DNA of 64,000 nucleotides from a virus: the IMG/VR virus record IMGVR_UViG_3300027833_000013, positions 105,460-169,459 of that record. The stretch is one strand, 5' to 3'. Shown one piece after another: positions 52,609 to 59,630 of this stretch (the stretch's first letter is position 1; every line of letters begins with the position of its first letter). Under the pieces are notes generated by a model. The model was not told the origin of the DNA, did no database searches, and saw only the letters and a list, made by a program, of their open reading frames with translations. The translations under genes and the position numbers were made by a program.

Positions 52609-53024
52609 CCTTTTATTTCGTAATAGTTTCCTGTTTTTTCTTGTTCTGGGTGTTTACCTTGGTAGTCTAACACTGCCGCTTTAATAGCATCTTCTGCTAG
52701 TACACTACAATGAATCTTTACTGGAGGTAATGCTAGTTCAGAAGCAAGTTCGGTATTTTTTATTTTACCTGCTTCACCTAACGACATACCTTTAACCCAT
52801 GTAGTTAATAAACTACTGCTGGCAATAGCACTGCCACACCCATATGTTTTAAATTTAGCATCTTCTATAATGCCATTTTCATCGACTTTAATTTGCAATC
52901 GCATAACATCGCCACATGCCGGTGCTCCTACCATTCCAGTTCCGATGCTTTCGTCTTTGTCATCAAACTTGCCTACATTACGAGGATTCTCGTAATGGTC
53001 CATCACTTTATCTGAATATGCCAT
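52605..53024 (-). CDS. iscU: IscU-type Fe-S cluster scaffold
   Basis: A protein of 139 residues. Cys37 and Asp39 ('APACGD'), Cys63 ('YGCGSAIASS'), His105 and Cys106 ('LPPVKIHCSVLAEDA') fall at the same numbers as in bacterial IscU, and the 'LPPVK' site recognised by the HscA chaperone is intact. IscU assembles [2Fe-2S] and [4Fe-4S] clusters on these residues with sulfur from IscS. No IscS, HscA or ferredoxin is visible here, so host partners would be needed. The obvious clients in the phage are the 13 radical SAM enzymes in this window. Confidence 0.92.
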   Translation of the reverse strand: MAYSDKVMDHYENPRNVGKFDDKDESIGTGMVGAPACGDVMRLQIKVDENGIIEDAKFKTYGCGSAIASSSLLTTWVKGMSLGEAGKIKNTELASELALPPVKIHCSVLAEDAIKAAVLDYQGKHPEQEKTGNYYEIKG

Positions 53025-53050
53025 AATTGTAGTCTCTAGTTATACTGTAG

Positions 53051-53058
53051 TATTTATT
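53051..53058 (-). promoter_or_regulatory. Late-promoter-like box AATAAATA
   Basis: TATTTATT on the given strand reads AATAAATA on the minus strand, 26 nt before the iscU ATG (53024). It would make iscU a late gene, if used. Confidence 0.42.
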
Positions 53059-53060
53059 AC

Positions 53061-53450
53061 TTAAATATTTTTATTTTGTCTATTTAAGGCTTTTGTTATT
53101 CCGTACTTACGAACATCACCAGAAAACAAACTTAGTTCTACTGCCTTCCGTTCGTCTGTAACAACAATTCCATGTCTTCCTAAGAACCAAGGACAGTCGA
53201 GAAAGTTGTCCATCCAAATAAGAGAATTAGTTGTAAGTTCAAAGTCTTGCGGAAATGGTACATCATATGTTGCTAATTGCACTTCATCAACTACTACTCT
53301 AAGGCCTTCGTCTGTTAACCGCAAACCGCCTGTTTCTTTTATTCTTGTGTTCTGCCACCATTGGGGCATATACTCTAATAAGGTACCTTCAGTAATTGCG
53401 ATATTTAATTGTTTTAAAAATATCTTAGTGTAGGTTTCTTTCCAGTTCAT
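53061..53450 (-). CDS. Conserved phage protein of unknown function
   Basis: A protein of 129 residues: 'MNWKETYTKIFLKQLNIAIT', 'YMPQWWQNTRIKETGGLRLT', then 'LIWMDNFLDCPWFLGRHGIV' and 'LFSGDVRKYG'. The pattern 'GGLRLTDEGLRVVVDE...L...LDCPWFL' is one I associate with small proteins of T4-like marine phages. No catalytic motif is evident. It overlaps the gene upstream by 4 nt. Confidence 0.58.
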   Translation of the reverse strand: MNWKETYTKIFLKQLNIAITEGTLLEYMPQWWQNTRIKETGGLRLTDEGLRVVVDEVQLATYDVPFPQDFELTTNSLIWMDNFLDCPWFLGRHGIVVTDERKAVELSLFSGDVRKYGITKALNRQNKNI

Positions 53451-53737
53451 TCTTCTGAGACTAACTCGCCAGCAGTAAGTTTATATACTGAAAAGTCTGT
53501 ACAGTCAAATGTATCGTTTAACTTTTTAGCTAAGTTGTGTGCATGTCCTGGATTGGAAAAACTAACTTTCTTATACTTTGGCCCAGGATAATTAGTAAGA
53601 ATATTTGCACTTTTTAAATTAAAAGGCTTTCCTTTATGAAAGACTGACCAGATAGCTTCTGCAACTAGTACTTGTTCACTGCGATATGTTTTTTTGTCAA
53701 TATGCTCTAAAATAACTGTTGGTTTAGGTCTACTCAT
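53447..53737 (-). CDS. Conserved small T4-like marine phage protein
   Basis: A protein of 96 residues: 'MSRPKPTVILEHIDKKTYRS', 'VLVAEAIWSVFHKGKPFNLK', 'NYPGPKYKKVSFSNPGHAHN'. By recall a nearly identical layout is conserved across T4-like cyanophages. It is small and basic, which would suit a nucleic-acid-binding or virion role, but nothing proves this. It has its own late-promoter-like box 30 nt upstream. Confidence 0.65.
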   Translation of the reverse strand: MSRPKPTVILEHIDKKTYRSEQVLVAEAIWSVFHKGKPFNLKSANILTNYPGPKYKKVSFSNPGHAHNLAKKLNDTFDCTDFSVYKLTAGELVSEE

Positions 53738-53767
53738 ATACGTTGTCCTTTTAATTAACTACGTATA

Positions 53768-53775
53768 TATTTATC
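53768..53775 (-). promoter_or_regulatory. Late-promoter-like box GATAAATA
   Basis: TATTTATC on the given strand reads GATAAATA on the minus strand, 30 nt before the ATG at 53737, the same spacing as for the tail fibre gene at 48479. Confidence 0.5.
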
Positions 53776-53799
53776 TTTTTTATCCATTAAGTTAGTAGT

Positions 53800-54048
53800 T
53801 TACTTCCAATTAGTGCCACCGTCTAATTGTACTTCTATTGAGTCGTCGACACTTGATGCATTTTCTTTAACAAACACTTCTAGCTCACCATGCAACCGAG
53901 CCATAGTTATTCCTAGTGTATATGCAAGGTTCTTTGCCTGAGGCATAGTTAGCTTGATTTCTCGAGCATTACTAGCCTCAGCACTTTTTACTTGTTGAAT
54001 AAAATTTTGTATTGCACTAGTGTTTAGTGGTTCAGATATTGTTGACAC
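53800..54048 (-). CDS. Small unknown phage protein, GTG start
   Basis: A protein of 82 residues read from GTG at 54048 with GGAG eight bases upstream, inside the end of the next gene (17-nt overlap). 'AIQNFIQQVKSAEASNAREI' and 'LTMPQAKNLAYTLGITMARL' are helical, and the acidic C-terminus ends 'VQLDGGTNWK'. By recall similar short proteins occur at this place in T4-like cyanophages. Function unknown. Confidence 0.55.
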   Translation of the reverse strand: MSTISEPLNTSAIQNFIQQVKSAEASNAREIKLTMPQAKNLAYTLGITMARLHGELEVFVKENASSVDDSIEVQLDGGTNWK

Positions 54049-54496
54049 GACTTAACTCCGTACGCATTTCAATATCTGTTTTAAACGGACCACTGTAGTT
54101 ATAGCGTTCAATTGTGATTAGTTTAGGACAAAAGCTCTTTACCCAGCCTTTTTCAAATTCAATACAATAATATCCTGCACAATAAAGACTTTTGCTTTTA
54201 TTACTCTTTGTAAATAAGGGTAACTTATTTTTTACATCGTACATTGGATTATGCGGAACACAACTAGTAGGAAAGCCGTGCGCCTCTTTATCGCCTATTG
54301 TTGGTGCATCGCCGGCTGTCCAATTAATCTTGCCTAGTTTTTCCTTTAGTTGATTAAAGTTGCCAAATACCTCTACGCCGGTACTACAGCTATAAGTGTA
54401 ACATTCTTCATTAGCACTTAGTGTTCCTACTTTTTGTCCTTCTTCTTCAACGATCCAAAATTTACCTTTTAAAACTTCTTTTGCTTTTATTGTCAT
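54032..54496 (-). CDS. Conserved phage protein of unknown function
   Basis: A protein of 154 residues, Cys- and Tyr-rich: 'CYTYSCSTGVEVFGN', 'AHGFPTSCVPHNPMYDVKNK', 'SKSLYCAGYYCIEFEKGWVK'. The region 'FPTS..P.NP.Y.V...LPL.TK...SKS..CAGYY' reads like a protein conserved next to the exonuclease gene in T4-like cyanophages. The Cys pairs could bind a metal. It overlaps the exonuclease gene by 4 nt. Confidence 0.58.
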   Translation of the reverse strand: MTIKAKEVLKGKFWIVEEEGQKVGTLSANEECYTYSCSTGVEVFGNFNQLKEKLGKINWTAGDAPTIGDKEAHGFPTSCVPHNPMYDVKNKLPLFTKSNKSKSLYCAGYYCIEFEKGWVKSFCPKLITIERYNYSGPFKTDIEMRTELSRVNNI

Positions 54497-55479
54497 CCGG
54501 GGTACCTCGCTTGTAATGGTTCTGCAAATACCTGTGCCTGGTCAGCAACTCGTTGCATATCCCACTTTGCACAGAACTTCATAAGACGCATGCCAACTTG
54601 TGTAATGCTCTTAGGTGTCATATGTTCTTTAATTACACTATCTAAAATGTTTCTAATGTCTTCAGGTTGTGCAGTCAAGTCACACAACACAACATTACGA
54701 TTATAATCATCTAGTACACGATGTTCTACACCGTTATGATCAGTCCAACGCTGTAGCATCATATTATTCCAGTTGTAGCCTTTTGTAGTCTTATCAGCAT
54801 ATGCTTCAATAAGACCGACTTTATTCTTAGTGCCTTTTTTACGTACACCAGGGTAAGCACTAAACACGTTATCACTAGTGTCGCCACGCATACACTTCTC
54901 AAACAACATAAAGTCAGGCTCGGGTGCCAGCTTTGCTTCTTTAGTCTTCTTATCAATAACTTCACTACCGTCGTCGTTAAAGTAACCTTTGTCTGTAATA
55001 GTTACATTAGCAATACCATTGTACTGACGTACTGTAGGACTAACAAGTTGCGCAAAGTCGCCATCAGTACTAATAATAACATGTTTATCATTAGGATGTG
55101 ATTGTACCCAGCCTGCAATAAGATCATCTGCTTCTAGTTGCTTGTGTTGCATAACTGTGCAGTTAGTCTTGTCTGTAACAAAGTTCTTAAACTCGTCGAA
55201 GATCTCCCAAAACGCCGTGTCTTCTTCAGCTTGTTGCGGCGTAAGTGCATCTCGTGCTACTTGTCTATTACGCTTGTAAGGTTCGTAATAGTCCTTGCGC
55301 CAGCTACGCCCTTCTAAACAAAAAACAATATGATCTGCTTTAAAGTCTTTCCAAGCCTTCTTAACGCTGTTAAGTGTAATGTGTAGTGCCATGCCTACTT
55401 TAGTATCTAAGTCGCCACGTACAACATGCCGAGCTCTAAAGAACGTGTTAGCTGTATCTACTAGAATGTAAGTTGCCAT
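54493..55479 (-). CDS. rnh: T4 RNase H/FEN-type 5'-3' exonuclease
   Basis: A protein of 328 residues from the ATG at 55479 (MATYILVDTANTFFRARHVV); a longer reading to 55539 would cross a small gene and is rejected. 'ILVDTAN' holds the first metal Asp, 'EADDLIAGWV' and 'ISTDGDFAQL' the central acidic sites, and 'KCMRGDTSDNVFSAYPGVRK' the helix-hairpin-helix entrance with more acidic residues. This is the FEN/5'-nuclease order. In T4 the enzyme removes RNA primers in lagging-strand synthesis. A strong promoter and a 28-residue peptide gene lie upstream. Confidence 0.85.
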   Translation of the reverse strand: MATYILVDTANTFFRARHVVRGDLDTKVGMALHITLNSVKKAWKDFKADHIVFCLEGRSWRKDYYEPYKRNRQVARDALTPQQAEEDTAFWEIFDEFKNFVTDKTNCTVMQHKQLEADDLIAGWVQSHPNDKHVIISTDGDFAQLVSPTVRQYNGIANVTITDKGYFNDDGSEVIDKKTKEAKLAPEPDFMLFEKCMRGDTSDNVFSAYPGVRKKGTKNKVGLIEAYADKTTKGYNWNNMMLQRWTDHNGVEHRVLDDYNRNVVLCDLTAQPEDIRNILDSVIKEHMTPKSITQVGMRLMKFCAKWDMQRVADQAQVFAEPLQARYPG

Positions 55480-55480
55480 A

Positions 55481-55567
55481 TTATGGACACCCTGATATAC
55501 ATAATGAGAACAAGTCACCATTCTGTACGAATGCAACAAGTAGTGTAATGCCTAAAATTTCTAACAT
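55481..55567 (-). CDS. Possible 28-residue hydrophobic peptide upstream of the exonuclease
   Basis: ATG at 55567 with AAGG seven bases upstream, 28 codons, TAA at 55483. The peptide starts MLEILGITLLVAFVQNGD and ends with two cysteines. Residues 2-15 are hydrophobic enough for a short membrane helix. It is the first reading frame after a perfect promoter and ends 1 nt before the exonuclease ATG, which would suit a leader peptide or small membrane protein. Short frames arise by chance, so confidence is limited. Confidence 0.45.
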   Translation of the reverse strand: MLEILGITLLVAFVQNGDLFSLCISGCP

Positions 55568-55596
55568 AGTTTTGCCTTTGTGTAAATTATATTACT

Positions 55597-55625
55597 ATTA
55601 TAACATCATTTATGAATGTTGTCAA
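55597..55625 (-). promoter_or_regulatory. Perfect-consensus sigma-70 promoter for the exonuclease unit
   Basis: On the minus strand TTGACA (55620-55625), 17 nt, TATAAT (55597-55602). The -35 overlaps the stop region of the upstream gene 55622-56020. The start point near 55590 leaves ~23 nt to the small ATG at 55567. Confidence 0.75.
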
Positions 55626-56020
55626 CTAATTTCACTTTTACCTTTGCCCATAGGTACAACATTAATGTACCCCATATCTCTATCAACTGATTGTTCTGAT
55701 TCTTCAAGCATCTGTGTTACTACAGTTTTAAACCAACTATCTACAATTTCTTCGTTGGTTTCACCTGAATAACCTGCATCAAGTAGTTCTTCAATAAACT
55801 GATTATTCCAGTCGATCTCAAAGAAACCGTTCTTAATATTCTCGGGATTAAGCTGTGTATCAATAACTGCAACCCATGCTTTACCAAGTTTAGTAGCTTC
55901 TTCTTTTTCTGCGTCTAGAGCTTTTCTTCGTTCAGTTTCTAATGCATCATTTGTATCTGTAGATTCTACTACAGCCTCTTCTTCTTTTTTATCACGTACT
56001 AGTTTATTCCACCAACCCAT
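55622..56020 (-). CDS. Conserved acidic phage protein
   Basis: A protein of 132 residues: 'MGWWNKLVRDKKEEEAVVES', a charged coiled-coil-like stretch 'LETERRKALDAEKEEATKLG', then 'WVAVIDTQLNPENIKNGFFE' and 'IDWNNQFIEELLDAGYSGE'. By recall the last blocks are conserved in a T4-like cyanophage protein of unknown function. It follows the small gene at 56020 with a 1-nt overlap. Confidence 0.6.
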   Translation of the reverse strand: MGWWNKLVRDKKEEEAVVESTDTNDALETERRKALDAEKEEATKLGKAWVAVIDTQLNPENIKNGFFEIDWNNQFIEELLDAGYSGETNEEIVDSWFKTVVTQMLEESEQSVDRDMGYINVVPMGKGKSEIS

Positions 56021-56220
56021 TATAATAATCCTTTTCTTCTTAGTTTAACATCAAGCTCTTCATACATCTTCACCGGAGCCTTCATTGCCTTTTCGTGCTG
56101 TGCGTTCTTATAATCTCTAAGTTCCCCAGGCATTTCCGAATAGTGAGATGTGGAGTCTTGGAGTGAATCGCCATCCTTTTTCCATACAGACTTGCGCGAC
56201 TTCTTGAACATTAAGAACAT
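56020..56220 (-). CDS. Small phage protein overlapping the 3' end of queE out of frame
   Basis: A protein of up to 66 residues; ATGs at 56220 and 56211 lie inside queE in another frame, and a short form could start at 56133. 'FKKSRKSVWKKDGDSLQDST' and 'SEMPGELRDYKNAQHEKAMK', then 'APVKMYEELDVKLRRKGLL', look like a real basic phage protein in composition and continue 97 bases beyond the queE stop. The next gene overlaps its stop by 1 nt. The exact start is undecided. Confidence 0.55.
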   Translation of the reverse strand: MFLMFKKSRKSVWKKDGDSLQDSTSHYSEMPGELRDYKNAQHEKAMKAPVKMYEELDVKLRRKGLL

Positions 56221-57013
56221 ACTCTTCCGAGCGTCCTCCAAGCGGCATACAATATACTGGACACTCAACGCCGATGTCACGATATGCTTGCACAGCTCGC
56301 CCAGCTTCTTCAATGTCTGAACGATCAGCAACAACAAATTTAAGATAAATGTCACTACCAGCAACAGTGGAATAATTAAGAGCAACATCAGGTTTGATAG
56401 CGTCCTCCCAAGATTCTCCACTAACGCTAAGTTTAGGGCTACAACTCCATGTGACTGTAATTCTGTCACTGTCATTGAGATAGTTGTAGAGGTCGTCGTG
56501 TAAAACTTGTGTAGTGTTTGTTTCAAATGTAACATTTTTTAAATCCTTCATGCGTGGATGTTCGAACAGCTCTACATAAAGTCGTTGCCACGCTAACAAC
56601 GGTTCGCCACCTGTCATAATAAGATGGATATCTTGACCGTTATCCATTGTCCACTTACCTTCTGGAGTAAGCGATAGTAGATGTTCTACTACTTCTTCAA
56701 TCTCTGCAAGTTTGTTAAAGTCTTTAAACTCAGGATAGATACTAGCATAAGTATCACACCCTGTATGAATAATAGGCAAGTCTGTAAACTTTTCAGTCCT
56801 TGCAATAATACCATCATCTAGTAAGTCTTTTACTTCTTGATTGTATCGTTGTCCTGCTTCGTGCTTCTCTGCACGACTAGGCTCATCTTTACCAAGTCCG
56901 AAGTTCATACAACGAAAGTTACAACCAAATGTACGCAGGAATACACTAGGTACTCCTACAAACTTGCCTTCACCTTGTACGCTATAGAACGCTTCTGAAT
57001 ATCGTAGTTTCAT
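56117..57013 (-). CDS. queE: QueE-type 7-carboxy-7-deazaguanine synthase with insertion in the cluster motif
   Basis: A protein of 298 residues. 'YSVQGEGKFVGVPSVFLRTF' followed by 'GCNFRC' is the QueE start, and 'GCDTYASIYPEF' its continuation, but 50 residues lie between: the cluster cysteines are 31, 35 and 86 (CX3C-X50-C in place of CX3CX2C). 'HLIMTGGEPLLAWQRLY' is the SAM site and 'VTFETNTTQVL' the substrate strand. QueE converts 6-carboxytetrahydropterin to 7-carboxy-7-deazaguanine. By recall phage QueE proteins can carry this insertion. It has a consensus promoter and serves DNA modification together with the QueD-like and DpdA proteins. Confidence 0.87.
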   Translation of the reverse strand: MKLRYSEAFYSVQGEGKFVGVPSVFLRTFGCNFRCMNFGLGKDEPSRAEKHEAGQRYNQEVKDLLDDGIIARTEKFTDLPIIHTGCDTYASIYPEFKDFNKLAEIEEVVEHLLSLTPEGKWTMDNGQDIHLIMTGGEPLLAWQRLYVELFEHPRMKDLKNVTFETNTTQVLHDDLYNYLNDSDRITVTWSCSPKLSVSGESWEDAIKPDVALNYSTVAGSDIYLKFVVADRSDIEEAGRAVQAYRDIGVECPVYCMPLGGRSEEYVLNVQEVAQVCMEKGWRFTPRLHISLFGNAWGT

Positions 57014-57039
57014 AGTTGTTCCTTATGATTATTAGTTTA

Positions 57040-57068
57040 ATTATACATTCTATTTAGGTTACTGTCAA
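57040..57068 (-). promoter_or_regulatory. Perfect-consensus sigma-70 promoter for queE
   Basis: On the minus strand TTGACA (57063-57068), 17 nt, TATAAT (57040-57045), overlapping the last codons of the upstream SGNH gene. The leader is about 20 nt and contains AAGGA before the ATG at 57013. Confidence 0.75.
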
Positions 57069-57875
57069 GTGTTTTAGAAATTTTGTTGCAATTAAATGAT
57101 GAAACTTTTTAGTATAATGTTCACCGTCACTAGTATAATACGCTGTATGGTCAATGTGCTTGCTTTTAAAATAAGTTTCTATACTAGTCTTTGCTACTGT
57201 TGTAGCCTTTAACTTGCCATAAAAGTCTAGTTCTTTTGGAAATTGTAGACGATCCCTCATTTGAAATAGATAAATCGGTATATTCTTATCTGCACACATA
57301 TTATCCCATGTATACACGTCTTTAAAAAAGTCACGTTGCTCTAAGTGTGTATTAAGTTCAAAGAATGTTTTAATTTGCATATAAGATGCTTTTCTTATAT
57401 CCGGCTCTACTAATCCTGTTTCATAACTAAATTCAATGCCAGGAAAATTGTCATAGTCTTCTGTTGTTGGCTTTTGATACAACTGAAAATAGTCACCTGC
57501 TATACTAGCATCTAAATATCTATCACTAAGTCCATCCTTGGATGTTCCTTCAAAGTGAGTAAACTGGTCTATTGGAACTGTGTCTGATATTAGCTTTTCG
57601 TTATGTGCTAACATAAATCTATTCAAACTACTTAGTAATACAAACACTTCGTCTATGTCATTGTACTTTTTAAATATACTGCCTAACCAATCAGAATACG
57701 CTCGGTTATTACTTCCGGGCATAGCATATACTACTACATTCTTATTATGTTCTTTAGCATATAGTTCGGCATAGTTGTTGTCTTGCCAAACTTTAAAACT
57801 ACCAGGACCTATTTGCCCTGGTAGAGTGTCGTAACCGCATGTATGACTGTCGCCAATAAACAGTGTTCTACCCAA
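57054..57875 (-). CDS. SGNH/GDSL-like hydrolase (5)
   Basis: A protein of 273 residues read from TTG at 57875, which overlaps the preceding stop by 8 nt and puts the catalytic block at residue 8. 'LFIGDSHTCGYDT' is block I with the classical GDS, 'VVVYAMPGSNNRAYSDWLGS' block II with Gly and Asn, and 'TSDGEHYTKKFHH' near 250 the block V pair. Unlike the other SGNH genes it is outside the island, among replication-side genes. Substrate unknown. Confidence 0.65.
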   Translation of the reverse strand: MGRTLFIGDSHTCGYDTLPGQIGPGSFKVWQDNNYAELYAKEHNKNVVVYAMPGSNNRAYSDWLGSIFKKYNDIDEVFVLLSSLNRFMLAHNEKLISDTVPIDQFTHFEGTSKDGLSDRYLDASIAGDYFQLYQKPTTEDYDNFPGIEFSYETGLVEPDIRKASYMQIKTFFELNTHLEQRDFFKDVYTWDNMCADKNIPIYLFQMRDRLQFPKELDFYGKLKATTVAKTSIETYFKSKHIDHTAYYTSDGEHYTKKFHHLIATKFLKHLTVT

Positions 57876-58068
57876 AATATTTACTCAACATTTCTAAGCG
57901 ATCATCAGCTTCGGCCATTTTATCAAGCTCTGCTTGAACAGCTTCCATCACATCACTGTGTTCGCCAATGCCGGCTGGGTTAGTTAAATACACTTCAATA
58001 TTTGCTCTATGCAATGCAAGTGCTCCTTCGGCATGTTTCTGTGCCGCTTTTATCATCATTTCACGCAT
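57868..58068 (-). CDS. Conserved small T4-like marine phage protein
   Basis: A protein of 66 residues: 'MREMMIKAAQKHAEGALALH', 'NIEVYLTNPAGIGEHSDVME', 'AVQAELDKMAEADDRLEMLS'. By recall almost the same sequence is widespread in T4-like cyanophages, where its function is unknown. It is helical and acidic. GGAAA precedes the ATG. Confidence 0.68.
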   Translation of the reverse strand: MREMMIKAAQKHAEGALALHRANIEVYLTNPAGIGEHSDVMEAVQAELDKMAEADDRLEMLSKYFG

Positions 58069-58080
58069 TTATTTTCCTTT

Positions 58081-58467
58081 CTACGCTTGCTGGGATCCCG
58101 CTAAGTTTTCCCAGTCTACTTCATTATCAGTATTTAGATAATTACCTTTTTGGGGGATGACATGTCTGACTCCGCCGCGTGGATCTTTTACATCACCATT
58201 ACGACGAGGGATTAAATGTATATGCGGATACATTACAGTTTGTCCGGCGGCCTCGCCTACATTTTGTCCGATATTAAATGCATCACAATATCCACGTTGT
58301 GTCCAATCATACCCCCATTGATATGCTGCCTTCATGCAGGCTGTTAGATGTTCCCAGTCTTCTACTTTGGGCACAAATAAAACATGTCCTTCTGTAACTG
58401 GATATTTGTCTTTGTATACAGTAAATAATTTTGTATCAATTAGTACATCAGTCCACGGCTTATCCAT
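58081..58467 (-). CDS. HIT-family nucleotide-binding protein
   Basis: A protein of 128 residues. 'YPHIHLIPRR' (His82 and His84) is the HIT motif H-x-H-x-x-x-P, preceded by 'NIGQNVGEAAGQTVMY' and 'VTEGHVLFVPK' in the expected order. Members hydrolyse dinucleoside polyphosphates or nucleoside phosphoramidates, or remove AMP from acyl-adenylates and proteins. The minimal adenylating enzyme in the island could make such by-products, but that link is only an inference. It overlaps the oxygenase upstream by 8 nt. Confidence 0.8.
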   Translation of the reverse strand: MDKPWTDVLIDTKLFTVYKDKYPVTEGHVLFVPKVEDWEHLTACMKAAYQWGYDWTQRGYCDAFNIGQNVGEAAGQTVMYPHIHLIPRRNGDVKDPRGGVRHVIPQKGNYLNTDNEVDWENLAGSQQA

Positions 58468-59074
58468 TTATTTCATCCATTGTTATTGACATATTAAAAC
58501 TAATAGTTGCTCGTTCTGCATCAACTTTTTGTTCAGCTACTAGGTGCTGTAAGTATGATGGAAAGATAATTAGTCTACCTGTTTTGGGCTTAATACTAAA
58601 CTGCGGAGTAGTGTATGCAGTTACTTCCATATTATTAGCCCAAGGCCAACTACACTCTTTGTTCTTATCAATAAATGTCAGTGTAGCATCTTCTTCAGTT
58701 GCTTGCACATAATACACTCCACTCCAAGTACTTGGAATATGATTGTGTGGCATATGTGTACTATACAGTCTATTAATACTAAACCAACTACCTGTAAAAA
58801 TTAGATCATTTTTTAATCCAATAGCTTTGTTTGCTTCTATACCCGACATACCTATAAACTCTCGAAGATCAGAAAGCATAGGGTGATCTATAATTTGTTG
58901 TTGAGGATCGTAGTTAGTGTAGCCGTTAAGGCTATAGTTGTTAACTGACGTGTCGTCTTTTTCAATCTGTTTCATTAACGGTAACAACGATTGCTTAAGA
59001 GCTTCGCCGTTTTCAAATTCAGTACCAAATACTGGCACTGGAAATAAATCCATTCTATCTAATTCAATACTCAC
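58460..59074 (-). CDS. 2OG-Fe(II)-dioxygenase-like protein (5)
   Basis: A protein of 204 residues. 'STHMPHNHIPSTWSGVYYVQ' carries an H-x-x-x-x-H/N-type metal region, 'GRLIIFPSYLQHLVAEQ' the distal His, and 'ERATISFNMSI' the Arg. 'LFPVPVFGTEF' at the N-terminus is the usual opening of the putative 2OG oxygenases (PF13759 type) found in T4-like marine phages. It is distinct in sequence from the four island oxygenases. Substrate unknown. Confidence 0.68.
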   Translation of the reverse strand: MSIELDRMDLFPVPVFGTEFENGEALKQSLLPLMKQIEKDDTSVNNYSLNGYTNYDPQQQIIDHPMLSDLREFIGMSGIEANKAIGLKNDLIFTGSWFSINRLYSTHMPHNHIPSTWSGVYYVQATEEDATLTFIDKNKECSWPWANNMEVTAYTTPQFSIKPKTGRLIIFPSYLQHLVAEQKVDAERATISFNMSITMDEING

Positions 59075-59630
59075 TTACATTCTCCCAAGGATAAACAAGC
59101 CATACATCTTCTTCTGCTTTGTTAACTTCGTGACAGGAATATCTCACACTGTCAAAGTTACTAGATAAATTTTCAGTTAATGTAGCAAATCTCACATTAG
59201 CTTGATCACCATTCCATACACTGTTCCAAGCATCGTGTTCCATTGGCAAACATCCTGATGGCCAATCTTCTTTAATCCAGTTAAATGTAGCACCTGTATC
59301 GTTGATGTCGTCTACAATAAGGATGTTCTTGCGCAGTTTTGTATCCCATCGAGCACCAGTAACCCCAGTTTCTTCAGGATAGTTATAACCAAACGCATCT
59401 TCGCTCATCCAACAGTTAGATTCAGGTCCTTGCTCGTCGTCTCGCAAACTTACTTTGAGTGCTTCGCAACGAATACCAGTCATATTACTAATAATAGTAG
59501 CAGGTACATTACCACCACGGGTAATTCCTACAATATAATCAGGACGCCAGTTGTCAGCGTACATTTGGTTTACAATACTAACGCACATACGTTCTACGTC
59601 AGTCCAAGTATAATAATGTTTCTTAATCAT
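59064..59630 (-). CDS. Phosphoribosyltransferase
   Basis: A protein of 188 residues. 'NILIVDDINDTGATF' (residues 102-116) is the PRPP-binding signature, and 'DYIVGITRGGNVPATIISNM' the N-terminal strand with the PPi loop (T-R-G-G). A ~45-residue acidic insertion precedes the signature. The family salvages purines such as xanthine, hypoxanthine and guanine; the hood region does not show which base. It overlaps genes on both sides by 8-11 nt. Next to deazaguanine genes, a role in purine supply is plausible. Confidence 0.82.
   Translation of the reverse strand: MIKKHYYTWTDVERMCVSIVNQMYADNWRPDYIVGITRGGNVPATIISNMTGIRCEALKVSLRDDEQGPESNCWMSEDAFGYNYPEETGVTGARWDTKLRKNILIVDDINDTGATFNWIKEDWPSGCLPMEHDAWNSVWNGDQANVRFATLTENLSSNFDSVRYSCHEVNKAEEDVWLVYPWENVSEY

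Noticed and set aside
55480-55539. Longer N-terminus for the 5'-3' exonuclease
   Set aside because: The extra residues are unlike any nuclease start, and the frame crosses the short peptide gene; the ATG at 55479 matches the family start.
56221-56535. N-terminal extension of the small gene overlapping queE
   Set aside because: The extension is Thr/Leu-rich antisense-like sequence within queE; only the C-terminal part from 56220 looks like a real protein.
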